This document shows positions 6,362 through 13,822 of a stretch of 25,810 bases of DNA, piece after piece; the stretch's first letter is position 1, and every line of letters starts with the position of its first letter. Below the pieces are notes generated by a model, which did not search any database, was not told where the DNA came from, and saw only the letters and a list, made by a program, of their open reading frames with translations. Position numbers and translations under genes: made by a program. Source of the stretch: Lysobacterales bacterium (GTDB lineage: Bacteria > Pseudomonadota > Gammaproteobacteria > Xanthomonadales > SZUA-36); the NCBI GenBank assembly GCA_026193295.1, contig JAPHSB010000152.1:1-25810 (forward strand), written 5' to 3'.

Positions 6362-8077
6362 CTAGGCTAATTTTTGCAGGATCGCGGCGCAGGCCCCGTC
6401 CAGCGGAATACTCTCGTTTTCGGAGGCGGTCCGCTTGCGGTATTCAAGCTGTCCCTCGTCAAGGCCCCGTTCGCCGATGACCACGCGGTGCGGGATGCCA
6501 ATCAGTTCCATGTCGTTGAACATCACGCCGGGACGGACGCTGCGGTCGTCCAGCAGCACTTCGACACCGGCTGCGCGCAGCTCCTCGTATAGCTGTTCGG
6601 CCGCCTCGCGGACGCGATATGACTTGGCTGCATTCATCGGCAGGATCGCTACCTGGAAGGGCGCCAACGGTTCCGGCCAGCAAATACCGTTGTCATCGTG
6701 GTTCTGCTCGATGGCCGCGGCGACAATGCGCGATACACCGATGCCGTAGCAGCCCATCGGCATGACGTGGGATTTCCCATCTTCGCCCAGCACCACCGCA
6801 TTCATGGATTTGGAGTACTTGGTGCCCAGCTGGAAGATATGGCCGACCTCGATCCCGCGTGCGAGGCGAATCGTGCCCTGGCCGTCCGGACTGGGATCGC
6901 CTTCGACCACGTTGCGCAGGTCGGCCTGCTCCGGCAGGTCCGCATCCCGGCTCCAATTGATACCGAAGTAGTGCTTGCCGTCCTTGTTGGCGCCGGCTGC
7001 AAAATCGGCCATGACGCCCACGCTGCGATCCGCGATACAGGGAATCCGCAGTCCGACCGGGCCCAGCGAGCCGGGACCTGCGCCGATCGCGCCACGGATT
7101 TCCTCATCATCGGCAAAACGGAGCGGGTTGGCGACCTGCGGCAGGCGAGCCGCCTTGAATTCGTTGAGCGTGTGGTCGCCGCGCACCAGCAGGGCGACAA
7201 AATCGGCTGCGCAATCCTCAGCGGCGGCCACGACCAGTGTCTTGACGGTTTGTTCGATGGCTACACCGAACTGCGAGACCAATTCGTCGATGGTGCGGGC
7301 GTTGGGCGTATCGACCAGGCGGAGCTCCTGGCTGGGGGCCGCTGCCTCCGTGGCGCCGGCGATGGCTTCGGCCAATTCCACGTTGGCGGCGAAATCGGAG
7401 CCCGTGGAAAAGGCAATCTGGTCCTCGCCCGAGTCCGCCAGCACGTGGAACTCGTGTGACTGGCTGCCGCCGATTGCGCCCGAATCCGCTCGCACCGCCC
7501 GGAACTCGAGCCCCGCGCGGGTGAAAATCTTCGTGTACACCTCGTACATTTCCCAGTAGGTCGTGTCGAGGCTCGCTTCGTCAATGTGGAAGGAGTAAGC
7601 ATCCTTCATCAGGAATTCCCGGGCCCGCATGACGCCGAAACGCGGCCGGATTTCGTCCCGGAACTTGGTCTGGATCTGGTAGAACGTCACCGGCAGCTGT
7701 TTGTAGCTGCGCAGTTCGTTGCGGGCCAGGTCGGTGATGACTTCCTCGTGGGTGGGGCCGAACACGTAGTCGCGGCCGGCGCGGTCGTGGAGTTTCAGCA
7801 GTTGATCGCCGAAATCGTCCCAGCGTCCGGTTTCCTTCCACAACTCGGCCGGCTGCACCGCCGGCATCAGCAGTTCGAGGTAGCCGGCACGGTCCATTTC
7901 TTCCCGCACGATGCACTCGACCTTTTTCAGCACGCGCCAGCCCAGCGGCGTCCAGGTGTAGATGCCGGCTGTGAGCTTGCGGATCATGCCGCTGCGCAGC
8001 ATCAGCTGGTGGCTGACGATCTCCGCGTCGGCCGGGGTTTCCCGCGTGGTCATGATGTGGAAGGTGCTGGTTCTCAT
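6362..8077 (-). CDS. proS: prolyl-tRNA synthetase (bacterial type)
   Basis: The 571-residue class II synthetase charges tRNA-Pro. The start MRTSTFHIMTTRETPADAEIVSHQLMLRSGMIRKL... matches E. coli ProS closely (572 residues). Motif 2 lies in FYQIQTKFRDEIRPRFGVMRAREFLMKDAYSFH, and GPTHEEVITDLARNEL is present. The middle (about residues 225-385) is the INS editing domain, which hydrolyses misacylated Ala-tRNA-Pro. Motif 3 is MPMGCYGIGVSRIVAAAIEQ, followed by the C-terminal anticodon-binding domain. A possible -10 (TAAAAT, minus strand, near 8109-8114) lies about 30 bases upstream of the ATG without a clear -35. The gene is alone and convergent with the trpS-FAH pair. Confidence 0.96.
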   Translation of the reverse strand: MRTSTFHIMTTRETPADAEIVSHQLMLRSGMIRKLTAGIYTWTPLGWRVLKKVECIVREEMDRAGYLELLMPAVQPAELWKETGRWDDFGDQLLKLHDRAGRDYVFGPTHEEVITDLARNELRSYKQLPVTFYQIQTKFRDEIRPRFGVMRAREFLMKDAYSFHIDEASLDTTYWEMYEVYTKIFTRAGLEFRAVRADSGAIGGSQSHEFHVLADSGEDQIAFSTGSDFAANVELAEAIAGATEAAAPSQELRLVDTPNARTIDELVSQFGVAIEQTVKTLVVAAAEDCAADFVALLVRGDHTLNEFKAARLPQVANPLRFADDEEIRGAIGAGPGSLGPVGLRIPCIADRSVGVMADFAAGANKDGKHYFGINWSRDADLPEQADLRNVVEGDPSPDGQGTIRLARGIEVGHIFQLGTKYSKSMNAVVLGEDGKSHVMPMGCYGIGVSRIVAAAIEQNHDDNGICWPEPLAPFQVAILPMNAAKSYRVREAAEQLYEELRAAGVEVLLDDRSVRPGVMFNDMELIGIPHRVVIGERGLDEGQLEYRKRTASENESIPLDGACAAILQKLA

Positions 8078-8195
8078 CCGCTCGAAGTCCTGGCGTGCAA
8101 ACCAGCCATTTTACCCGCTGGCGCGCCACGGTGATAGGCCGGCGAAGCTCGAAACGAGCCAGCGGCGGCGAGCATGGCCGAGGGAAGGTGGGGAG

Positions 8196-8732
8196 TCAGT
8201 CGCTGCAGTTTTTGGCCAGGAAGGCCTTCGATTCGTCGATCAGGGCCATCCTTTGCTCATCGTCCATGCGGACGGATTCCCCCTGGTCGTCCGTATAAAA
8301 CACCCGGCGAGCGGGTTCCATCTGCTCCAGGCGCTGCCGGTGGAGTCCGCAGAGCCGTTCCGCTTCCGCTTGTTGTTCCCGGCGCTCGCTGCGTTCGCCG
8401 GCGATGTCCTGGCGGCGCTGCTCCGCTGCGGACAACGGGACTTCGGCCCCTGTTTCCGGAGAGGCCTCGGGCGTCACCGTGGGTACCTCGGCAGGCACAG
8501 CGGGGCCCGCCACAGAACCGGGCCGGTAAATCTCTTCGACCTCTACCGCTTCCATTTGGCCGTCGGCGCGCGGCGTATCGCTGTAGTGCACCGTGCCGTC
8601 GTCGTCGGTCCAGGTGTAGACTTCCGCTGCGGTGGCGGCGCTGCTCCAGGACACGGCCAGCGACAGTATCAGGGTGAGTCGACAGACCCGGTAGGGGTTG
8701 TATTTGCGGTTGCCTTTCAGCTGCATCATCAT
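8196..8732 (-). CDS. secreted DUF4124-domain protein
   Basis: The 178-residue protein starts at one of three consecutive ATGs; I chose 8732 because AGGG lies seven bases upstream. A basic stretch and hydrophobic segment (RLTLILSLAVSWSSAATAA) form a signal peptide. The DUF4124 signature follows directly (EVYTWTDDDGTVHYSDTP), a small domain common at the N-terminus of periplasmic proteins in Gammaproteobacteria. Then come a Pro/Glu-rich linker, a charged helix probably forming a coiled coil (AAEQRRQDIAGERSERREQQAEAERLC) and a C-terminal region with two cysteines in all, which could form a disulfide. Function is unknown. It lies back to back with pssA. Confidence 0.82.
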   Translation of the reverse strand: MMMQLKGNRKYNPYRVCRLTLILSLAVSWSSAATAAEVYTWTDDDGTVHYSDTPRADGQMEAVEVEEIYRPGSVAGPAVPAEVPTVTPEASPETGAEVPLSAAEQRRQDIAGERSERREQQAEAERLCGLHRQRLEQMEPARRVFYTDDQGESVRMDDEQRMALIDESKAFLAKNCSD

Positions 8733-8759
8733 GCTTTCCCTTTCATGAATCCGTTTGGA

Positions 8760-8768
8760 TTTATAACA
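8760..8768 (-). promoter_or_regulatory. extended -10 promoter of the DUF4124 gene
   Basis: On the minus strand 8768-8760 reads TGT-TATAAA, an extended -10 (TGn before the box), 27 bases before the chosen ATG with the AGGG ribosome site between. No -35 is visible, which extended -10 promoters can lack. Confidence 0.45.
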
Positions 8769-8831
8769 CAATCGGGGCCGATCCTGCCTCTTTTGCTATC
8801 ATTCATCCTACCCAGTCAGTGAGAATCGCGC

Positions 8832-9629
8832 ATGGAGTCGGGCGAGAAGAAAATTCATAAGGGCGTGTACTTGCTGCCCAATGCGCTGACTACCGGCGCG
8901 ATGTTCGCAGGGTTTTACTCAATCATCGCCGGGATCAATGGTCACTTCATTGCCGCGGCGGTGGCGGTCGTTGTTGCCGGCGTGCTGGATGGGCTCGATG
9001 GCCGGGTGGCTCGCCTGACCAACACGCAAAGCGAGTTCGGAGTCCAGTATGACAGCCTCTCCGACCTGATCTCGTTCGGGCTGGCGCCCGCGTTGCTGGC
9101 CTTCAACTGGTCCCTGTCGAGCCTGCGCGATATCAGTCCGCTGGCCGGCAAACTGGGCTGGCTCGCGGCGTTTCTGTTCGCGGCCTGCGCCGCACTGCGG
9201 CTGGCGCGATTCAATACGCAGGTCGCGAAAAGCGACAAGACCTATTTCCAGGGGCTGGCCTCGCCGGCCGCTGCCGGCACGCTGGTGGCCACCATCTGGT
9301 TCTTCGCTGACCAGGACGTTGCCGGCGAATCGGTCCGCTGGCTGATGTTGTTCGAAACTGTGGCCCTCGGGCTGCTGATGTTCTCCCGGGTACGTTACTT
9401 CAGCTTCAAAACCTGGCCGATGGGCGACCGCATCCCGATTGGATTCCTGTTCCTGGTGGTGCTGGTTTTCGTGTTGCTGGCCATCGATCCACCCACCGTG
9501 CTGATGGTGCTGGGTGTCGTCTACGTACTCTCGGGGCTGGTCGTCACCGTGCTGGGGCGCCAGCAATGGAAGGCCCGGCGCCAACGGCGCAAGGCCCGCA
9601 AGGACAAGTCGGAAGCAGAAGAACCATGA
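8832..9629 (+). CDS. pssA: CDP-diacylglycerol--serine O-phosphatidyltransferase
   Basis: The 265-residue integral membrane enzyme makes phosphatidylserine, the precursor of phosphatidylethanolamine. It carries the full CDP-alcohol phosphotransferase signature DGxxAR(x8)Gx3Dx3D in DGRVARLTNTQSEFGVQYDSLSD (about residues 56-78). There are about eight hydrophobic segments and a basic C-terminal tail (WKARRQRRKARKDK). The N-terminus (KGVYLLPNALTTGAMFAGFYSI) and the RVRYFSFKTWP segment fit the membrane-type (type II) PssA found in many bacteria, not the peripheral E. coli enzyme. Its stop overlaps the start of holD (ATGA, 9626-9629), so pssA, holD and rimI form a coupled operon. Confidence 0.92.
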   Translation: MESGEKKIHKGVYLLPNALTTGAMFAGFYSIIAGINGHFIAAAVAVVVAGVLDGLDGRVARLTNTQSEFGVQYDSLSDLISFGLAPALLAFNWSLSSLRDISPLAGKLGWLAAFLFAACAALRLARFNTQVAKSDKTYFQGLASPAAAGTLVATIWFFADQDVAGESVRWLMLFETVALGLLMFSRVRYFSFKTWPMGDRIPIGFLFLVVLVFVLLAIDPPTVLMVLGVVYVLSGLVVTVLGRQQWKARRQRRKARKDKSEAEEP

Positions 9630-10081
9630 TCGAAACAAGGCGGCGCGCCTACCTCGAGGCCCTGGGTTTCGATGTCTGGGTCACCCGGCCCGCCGCCAGT
9701 GAGCGTGGCCGCCTTGGTGTGAGCGGGGGACAAGGCAGTACACTGCTGGTCTGCCCGGCGATCGCCGACAGCGACACGGAACTGGCCAGGGACGTTGTAC
9801 GCGCGCTGGGCGGAGATCCCGCCTGGGCCTGGCTCGACCCTCCGGCGGACGCCGGCGGCCAGCGGCTCGAGGAAGTCATCGCCGGGCGCCTGATCACGCG
9901 GGTCGTGCTGTTCGGGCCCGAGCCAGGACGGTGCCTGTTCCGGGGCCCGGCCCCGGAAATCGTCGGCTCGGCGACGGTCTTGAGCGCACCCGCACTCGAG
10001 GAGCTTGCGGCCAGCGGCTCGGCCCGGCTGGCGCTGTGGCGGCAGCTGCGAAGCACGACGTCTGCGGGGCGTGGCGGATGA
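9626..10081 (+). CDS. holD: DNA polymerase III psi subunit
   Basis: The 151-residue product aligns by eye along its length with E. coli HolD (137 residues). ALGFDVWVTRPA matches QLGITQWSLRRP, LARDVVRALGGDPAWAWLDP matches LVSDVLRALTVSPDQVLQLTP, and SAPALEELAASGSARLALWRQL matches ASPALTDLRANPTARAALWQQI. Psi joins the clamp-loader core to chi, and chi binds SSB. The position directly before rimI is the same as in E. coli, which supports the call. It overlaps pssA and rimI by four bases each (ATGA), so all three are probably co-translated. HolD diverges fast and is often left as a hypothetical protein; chi (holC) is encoded 3.3 kb away. Confidence 0.85.
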   Translation: MIETRRRAYLEALGFDVWVTRPAASERGRLGVSGGQGSTLLVCPAIADSDTELARDVVRALGGDPAWAWLDPPADAGGQRLEEVIAGRLITRVVLFGPEPGRCLFRGPAPEIVGSATVLSAPALEELAASGSARLALWRQLRSTTSAGRGG

Positions 10082-10599
10082 GCGCCGATGCCGAGCAGCT
10101 GCACTGCCTGATCCGTCCGCTGAATTGGGGTGACCTCGATCGCATCATGGAGATCGAGCTGGCCGCCTACCCGGTTCCGTGGACGCGCGGGATTTTCGCT
10201 GACTGCATTCGTGTCGGTTACGATTGCTGGGGCCTGCAGCTTGGCCCGCGGCTGATCGGCTACGGTATCCAGACCGATGCTGCCGGTGAAGCCCACCTCC
10301 TCAACCTGTGCATTGAACCGGGCTGGCAACGACGGGGTTTCGGTGGGATGCTGCTGGAAAACGCCATCCGCATCGCCCGCAGAAATGGCTGCGGCAACAT
10401 GTACCTGGAGGTGCGGCCCAGCAATCCGGCCGGGATTGCTCTGTACCGGAACGGCGGTTTCGTCGTGATCGCCAGAAGACCCGGCTACTATTCCTCCAAC
10501 GGGGCGAATACCGCGGGCGCCCAAGTGCCGGGCGGCAACCACGCCTCCGCGGGCCGGGAAGACGCCTTGGTGATGCAGCTGGACCTGGCCGAAAACTGA
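10078..10599 (+). CDS. rimI: ribosomal-protein S18-alanine N-acetyltransferase
   Basis: The 173-residue GNAT enzyme acetylates the N-terminal alanine of ribosomal protein S18. The acetyl-CoA loop is GWQRRGFGGMLLENAI (residues 82-97). The residues matching the E. coli catalytic pair are E111 in YLEVRPSN and Y123 in ALYRNGGF. After RRPGYYSS there is an insertion of about 17 residues rich in Gly, Ala and Asn (about 141-158) before the conserved REDALVMQL end, making the protein longer than E. coli RimI (148). I chose the ATG at 10078, which overlaps the holD stop; upstream codons in this frame only cover holD. The stop lies in a stem shared with the valS stop. Confidence 0.92.
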   Translation: MSADAEQLHCLIRPLNWGDLDRIMEIELAAYPVPWTRGIFADCIRVGYDCWGLQLGPRLIGYGIQTDAAGEAHLLNLCIEPGWQRRGFGGMLLENAIRIARRNGCGNMYLEVRPSNPAGIALYRNGGFVVIARRPGYYSSNGANTAGAQVPGGNHASAGREDALVMQLDLAEN

Positions 10600-10629
10600 C
10601 GCCAGGGATTCGCTGAGGGCTCCGTCAGT
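10595..10629. terminator. small hairpin holding the rimI and valS stop codons
   Basis: ACTGACG (10595-10601) pairs perfectly with CGTCAGT (10623-10629) around a 21-base loop. The rimI stop TGA (10597-10599) lies in one arm and the valS stop TGA (10627-10625, minus strand) lies in the other. The structure is symmetric, so it could act on both transcripts. There is no T-run, and seven pairs with a large loop is weak. Confidence 0.3.
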
Positions 10630-13375
10630 CCCGCAGTGACTCCATGCGGCGAACCTGGTCCCGGAAATTTTCCACGTTCGCGCGGTGCGTTGCGAGGCGC
10701 AGGCGCTCCTGTTCAACCACGGCCGCGGGCGCATTGTCGACGAATCGCCTGTTGCCGAGCTTGGCCTCGGATTTGCGCAGGTCTGCCGTTTCGCGCTCGA
10801 GCTGCTTGTTCAGGCGCACCAGTTCCTCTTCGACATCGACCAGCCCTTTCAGCGGAATCAGTATCTTGAGGTCACCCACCAGGGCCACCGCGCATTGAGC
10901 CGTTGCTGCTTCCTCGTCCACCCATTGCGCGGACTCCAGCCGGGCCAATGGCGCGAGGGCGTCGCTGAACCGCTGCTCACGCTCCCGATCGGAGGCGCCG
11001 CCGCCCTGGAACCACACGTCCAACAACCGTCCCGGGGGCAGGTTCAACTCCGAGCGGATCCGACGCACACCCTGGACCACGCCCTTGACCCAGTCCACGT
11101 CCTGCTCGGCCTCGTCATCGACGGCGCCTGCTGTCGGAAATGGTTGCAGCATGATGCTGTCGCCGTCGATGTTCAGCGCGGGCCTGACCCGCTGCCAGAT
11201 TTCCTCGGTGATGAACGGCATGATTGGGTGCAGCGTCCGCAGGGTTGTCTCCAGGACAGCCAGCAGTGTGTGACGCGTGGCTGCCTGTGCCGCGGCCTCA
11301 CCGGATTGCAGCGTGGCCTTGGCAAACTCCAGGTACCAGTCGCAATACTCATTCCAGGTGAACTCATAGAGCGCCTGGGCCGCCAGGTCGAGCCTGTAGG
11401 CATTCAGCTGGGTCTCCACCTCTGCGACCATGCGGTTCATGCGCGAACAGATCCAGCGGTCGATGATTCCCGGCCGGGAGCCGGGCGCAATGTCCTGGCC
11501 ATCTGTTTGCATCAGGACGAAACGGGCGGCGTTCCACAGCTTGTTGCAGAAATTGCGGTTGCCCTCGATACGGCCAAGGTCGAAACGGATGTCACGTCCG
11601 GTTGTCGCCAACGCTGCGAAAGTGAATCGCAGCGCGTCCGTGCCGTAAGCCGGTATGCCGTCGGGAAACTCCTGGCGGGTCGCCTTCTCGATGGCGGGCG
11701 CCATCTCGGGCTGCATCAGGCCCGTGGTGCGCTTAGCGACGAGCGGCTCGAGTTCGATGCCGTCGATCAGATCCAGTGGGTCCAGCACGTTGCCCTTGGA
11801 CTTGGACATCTTCTGACCGTGCGCGTCCCGGATCAGGCCATGGATGTAGATTGTTCGGAACGGCACGTCGTCCATGAACTTCAGTCCCATCATGATCATC
11901 CGGGCCACCCAGAAAAAGATGATGTCAAAGCCGGTCACCAGCACGCTGGTTGGATAGAACCGTTCCAGGTAGTCGGTTTTTTCCGGCCAGCCCAGGGTCG
12001 TGAAAGGCCAGAGCGCTGAAGAAAACCAGGTGTCGAGCACGTCTTCGTCCTGGCGCAAGGCGACGCTGTCATCCAGCCCTGAGCGGTGGCGGGCATCCGC
12101 CTCGTCGAGGCCGACATGGATCTGCCCTTCGGTATCGTACCAGGCCGGAATCCGGTGTCCCCACCACAGCTGGCGGCTGATGCACCAATCCTCGATGCGA
12201 TGCATCCAGTCGAAATACGTCTTGCTCCAGTTGGACGGCACGAACGCGATGCGGCCGTCCTCCACCGCCGCTATGGCGGGCTTTGCCAATGGTTCGATCC
12301 TGACGTACCACTGGTCGGTCAGGTAAGGCTCCACCACGGCGTGGGAGCGGTCGCCGCGCGGGATCATCAGCTTGTGATCCTCGATCTTTTCCAGCAGGCC
12401 CTGGGTGCGCAGATCCGCGACAATCCGTTCGCGCGCTGCGAAGCGGTCCAGCCCGCGATAGGCTGCCGGAGCCTGCTCGTTCAGACAGGCGTTGACGTCG
12501 AGCACATTGATGATCGGCAGTTGATGGCGCTTACCGATTTCGTAGTCATTGAAATCGTGCGCCGGGGTAATCTTGACGCAGCCTGAGCCGAATACGCGGT
12601 CCACGTACTCGTCGGCAATCACCGGAATTCTGCGGCCGGTCAGCGGCAATTCGAGTTCCTTGCCCACCAGGTCACGGTACCGCTCATCCTCCGGGTGCAC
12701 CGCGACCGCCGTGTCGCCGAGCAGGGTTTCGGGCCGCGTCGTGGCCACCACCATGTGGCCGCTGCCGTCACACCGGGGGTAACGGATATGCCACATCTTG
12801 CCGTTTTCCTCCTGGGAGACCACCTCCAGGTCGGACAACGCCGTGTGCAGCACGGGATCCCAATTCACCAGCCGCTCGCCCCGGTAGATCAGGCCCTCTT
12901 CATAAAGGCTGACGAACACCTGCCGAACCGCCTCCGATAACGGTTCGTCCATCGTGAAGCGGTGATTGGCCCAGTCGACCGAGGCACCCAGGCGGCGCAT
13001 CTGCCGCCCGATGGTGTCGCCGGACTGCTCCTTCCATTCCCAGACGGCATCGACAAAGCGTTCGCGGCCCAGATCGTGGCGTGATTTTCCGCGCGCCAGA
13101 AGTTGACGTTCTACCACCATCTGGGTCGCGATACCCGCGTGGTCGGTGCCGGGCTGCCAGAGCGTGTCGGCGCCTTTCATCCGCTGCCAGCGGGTGAGCG
13201 TGTCCATGATCGTGTCCTGGAATGCATGACCCATATGCAGGCGGCCCGTCACGTTAGGCGGCGGCAGCATGATGCAATAAGGGTGGCTCCCTCCCCGCGG
13301 CGCGAAGTAGGAACGCTCTTCCCAGATTTGATACCAACGCTGCTCGAGGGCGCTGGGGTCGTAGCTCTTGTCCAT
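10625..13375 (-). CDS. valS: valyl-tRNA synthetase
   Basis: The 916-residue class I synthetase charges tRNA-Val and edits threonine. The HIGH motif is PPPNVTGRLHMGHA (HMGH at 47-50), and KMSKS is in HGQKMSKSKGNVLDPLDLIDG near residue 520. The CP1 editing domain includes TTRPETLLGDTAVAVHPEDERY. The C-terminus is the tRNA-binding coiled coil (GLVDVEEELVRLNKQLERETADLRKSEAKL). I chose the ATG at 13375 because MDKSYDPSALEQRWYQIWEE aligns with the family start; a longer reading would overlap holC. holC ends seven bases upstream, and the order pepA-holC-valS is that of E. coli. Confidence 0.97.
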   Translation of the reverse strand: MDKSYDPSALEQRWYQIWEERSYFAPRGGSHPYCIMLPPPNVTGRLHMGHAFQDTIMDTLTRWQRMKGADTLWQPGTDHAGIATQMVVERQLLARGKSRHDLGRERFVDAVWEWKEQSGDTIGRQMRRLGASVDWANHRFTMDEPLSEAVRQVFVSLYEEGLIYRGERLVNWDPVLHTALSDLEVVSQEENGKMWHIRYPRCDGSGHMVVATTRPETLLGDTAVAVHPEDERYRDLVGKELELPLTGRRIPVIADEYVDRVFGSGCVKITPAHDFNDYEIGKRHQLPIINVLDVNACLNEQAPAAYRGLDRFAARERIVADLRTQGLLEKIEDHKLMIPRGDRSHAVVEPYLTDQWYVRIEPLAKPAIAAVEDGRIAFVPSNWSKTYFDWMHRIEDWCISRQLWWGHRIPAWYDTEGQIHVGLDEADARHRSGLDDSVALRQDEDVLDTWFSSALWPFTTLGWPEKTDYLERFYPTSVLVTGFDIIFFWVARMIMMGLKFMDDVPFRTIYIHGLIRDAHGQKMSKSKGNVLDPLDLIDGIELEPLVAKRTTGLMQPEMAPAIEKATRQEFPDGIPAYGTDALRFTFAALATTGRDIRFDLGRIEGNRNFCNKLWNAARFVLMQTDGQDIAPGSRPGIIDRWICSRMNRMVAEVETQLNAYRLDLAAQALYEFTWNEYCDWYLEFAKATLQSGEAAAQAATRHTLLAVLETTLRTLHPIMPFITEEIWQRVRPALNIDGDSIMLQPFPTAGAVDDEAEQDVDWVKGVVQGVRRIRSELNLPPGRLLDVWFQGGGASDREREQRFSDALAPLARLESAQWVDEEAATAQCAVALVGDLKILIPLKGLVDVEEELVRLNKQLERETADLRKSEAKLGNRRFVDNAPAAVVEQERLRLATHRANVENFRDQVRRMESLRD

Positions 13376-13382
13376 AGGTTTT

Positions 13383-13820
13383 CTAAAAAGTCTGCATTTC
13401 GTGATGATGGGGTTCCAGTCCGAGGTTCCGGTAGGCGCGGAACTTGATCCGGGAGGCTTCACGCATCCGTTTGTCGGCCGGCACGATTTCCAGCAAGCGC
13501 CGGAAGCGCGCTGGCTCAGGCACTGGCTCGGACGTGAGGTTGACGACCACGTCCCGGGTGGTGGTGATCAGCTCTGACCCGCTCAGGATCGCGACCGGCA
13601 CGTCGCCATCCACTTGGCCCAGTTCGTGCGGCAGAAAGCGGCCGGCGGGAAAATCCCACATCAGCTCGTCGAGCAGGCGTGCTTCGTCCTCACCGGAAGC
13701 CAACACCGTGACGAGGTGCCCCTCTTCCCATGCCTTCAGGCAAAGCCGGCATGCCAGGTGCCCGGCCGACGGCGCCGAGGCCGCCAGCACGTAAAAATCA
13801 ACCCGGCATTCGGTGGGCAC
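13383..13820 (-). CDS. holC: DNA polymerase III chi subunit
   Basis: The 145-residue product (E. coli 147) matches HolC. It begins RVDFYVLAASAPSAGHLACRLCLKAWEEGHLVTVLASGEDEARLLDELMWDFPAGRFLPHEL, then has TTRDVVVNLTSEPV and RRLLEIVPADKRMREASRIKFRAYRNLG, all in the family order. Chi contacts SSB and psi and helps load the clamp on lagging-strand primers. I chose GTG at 13820, two bases after the pepA stop, since it leaves only six residues before the first conserved strand; starts further up lie in pepA. It sits between pepA and valS as in E. coli and is probably coupled to both. Confidence 0.92.
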   Translation of the reverse strand: MPTECRVDFYVLAASAPSAGHLACRLCLKAWEEGHLVTVLASGEDEARLLDELMWDFPAGRFLPHELGQVDGDVPVAILSGSELITTTRDVVVNLTSEPVPEPARFRRLLEIVPADKRMREASRIKFRAYRNLGLEPHHHEMQTF

Positions 13821-13822
13821 GC

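Noticed and set aside
6698..7459. A 253-codon open frame opposite proS
   Set aside because: It lies inside the ProS editing and motif-3 region and shows no protein family features of its own.
10685..12019. A 444-codon open frame opposite valS
   Set aside because: It has no recognisable domain and low-complexity His/Arg/Gln-rich content typical of antisense shadows. valS on the other strand is full length with all motifs.
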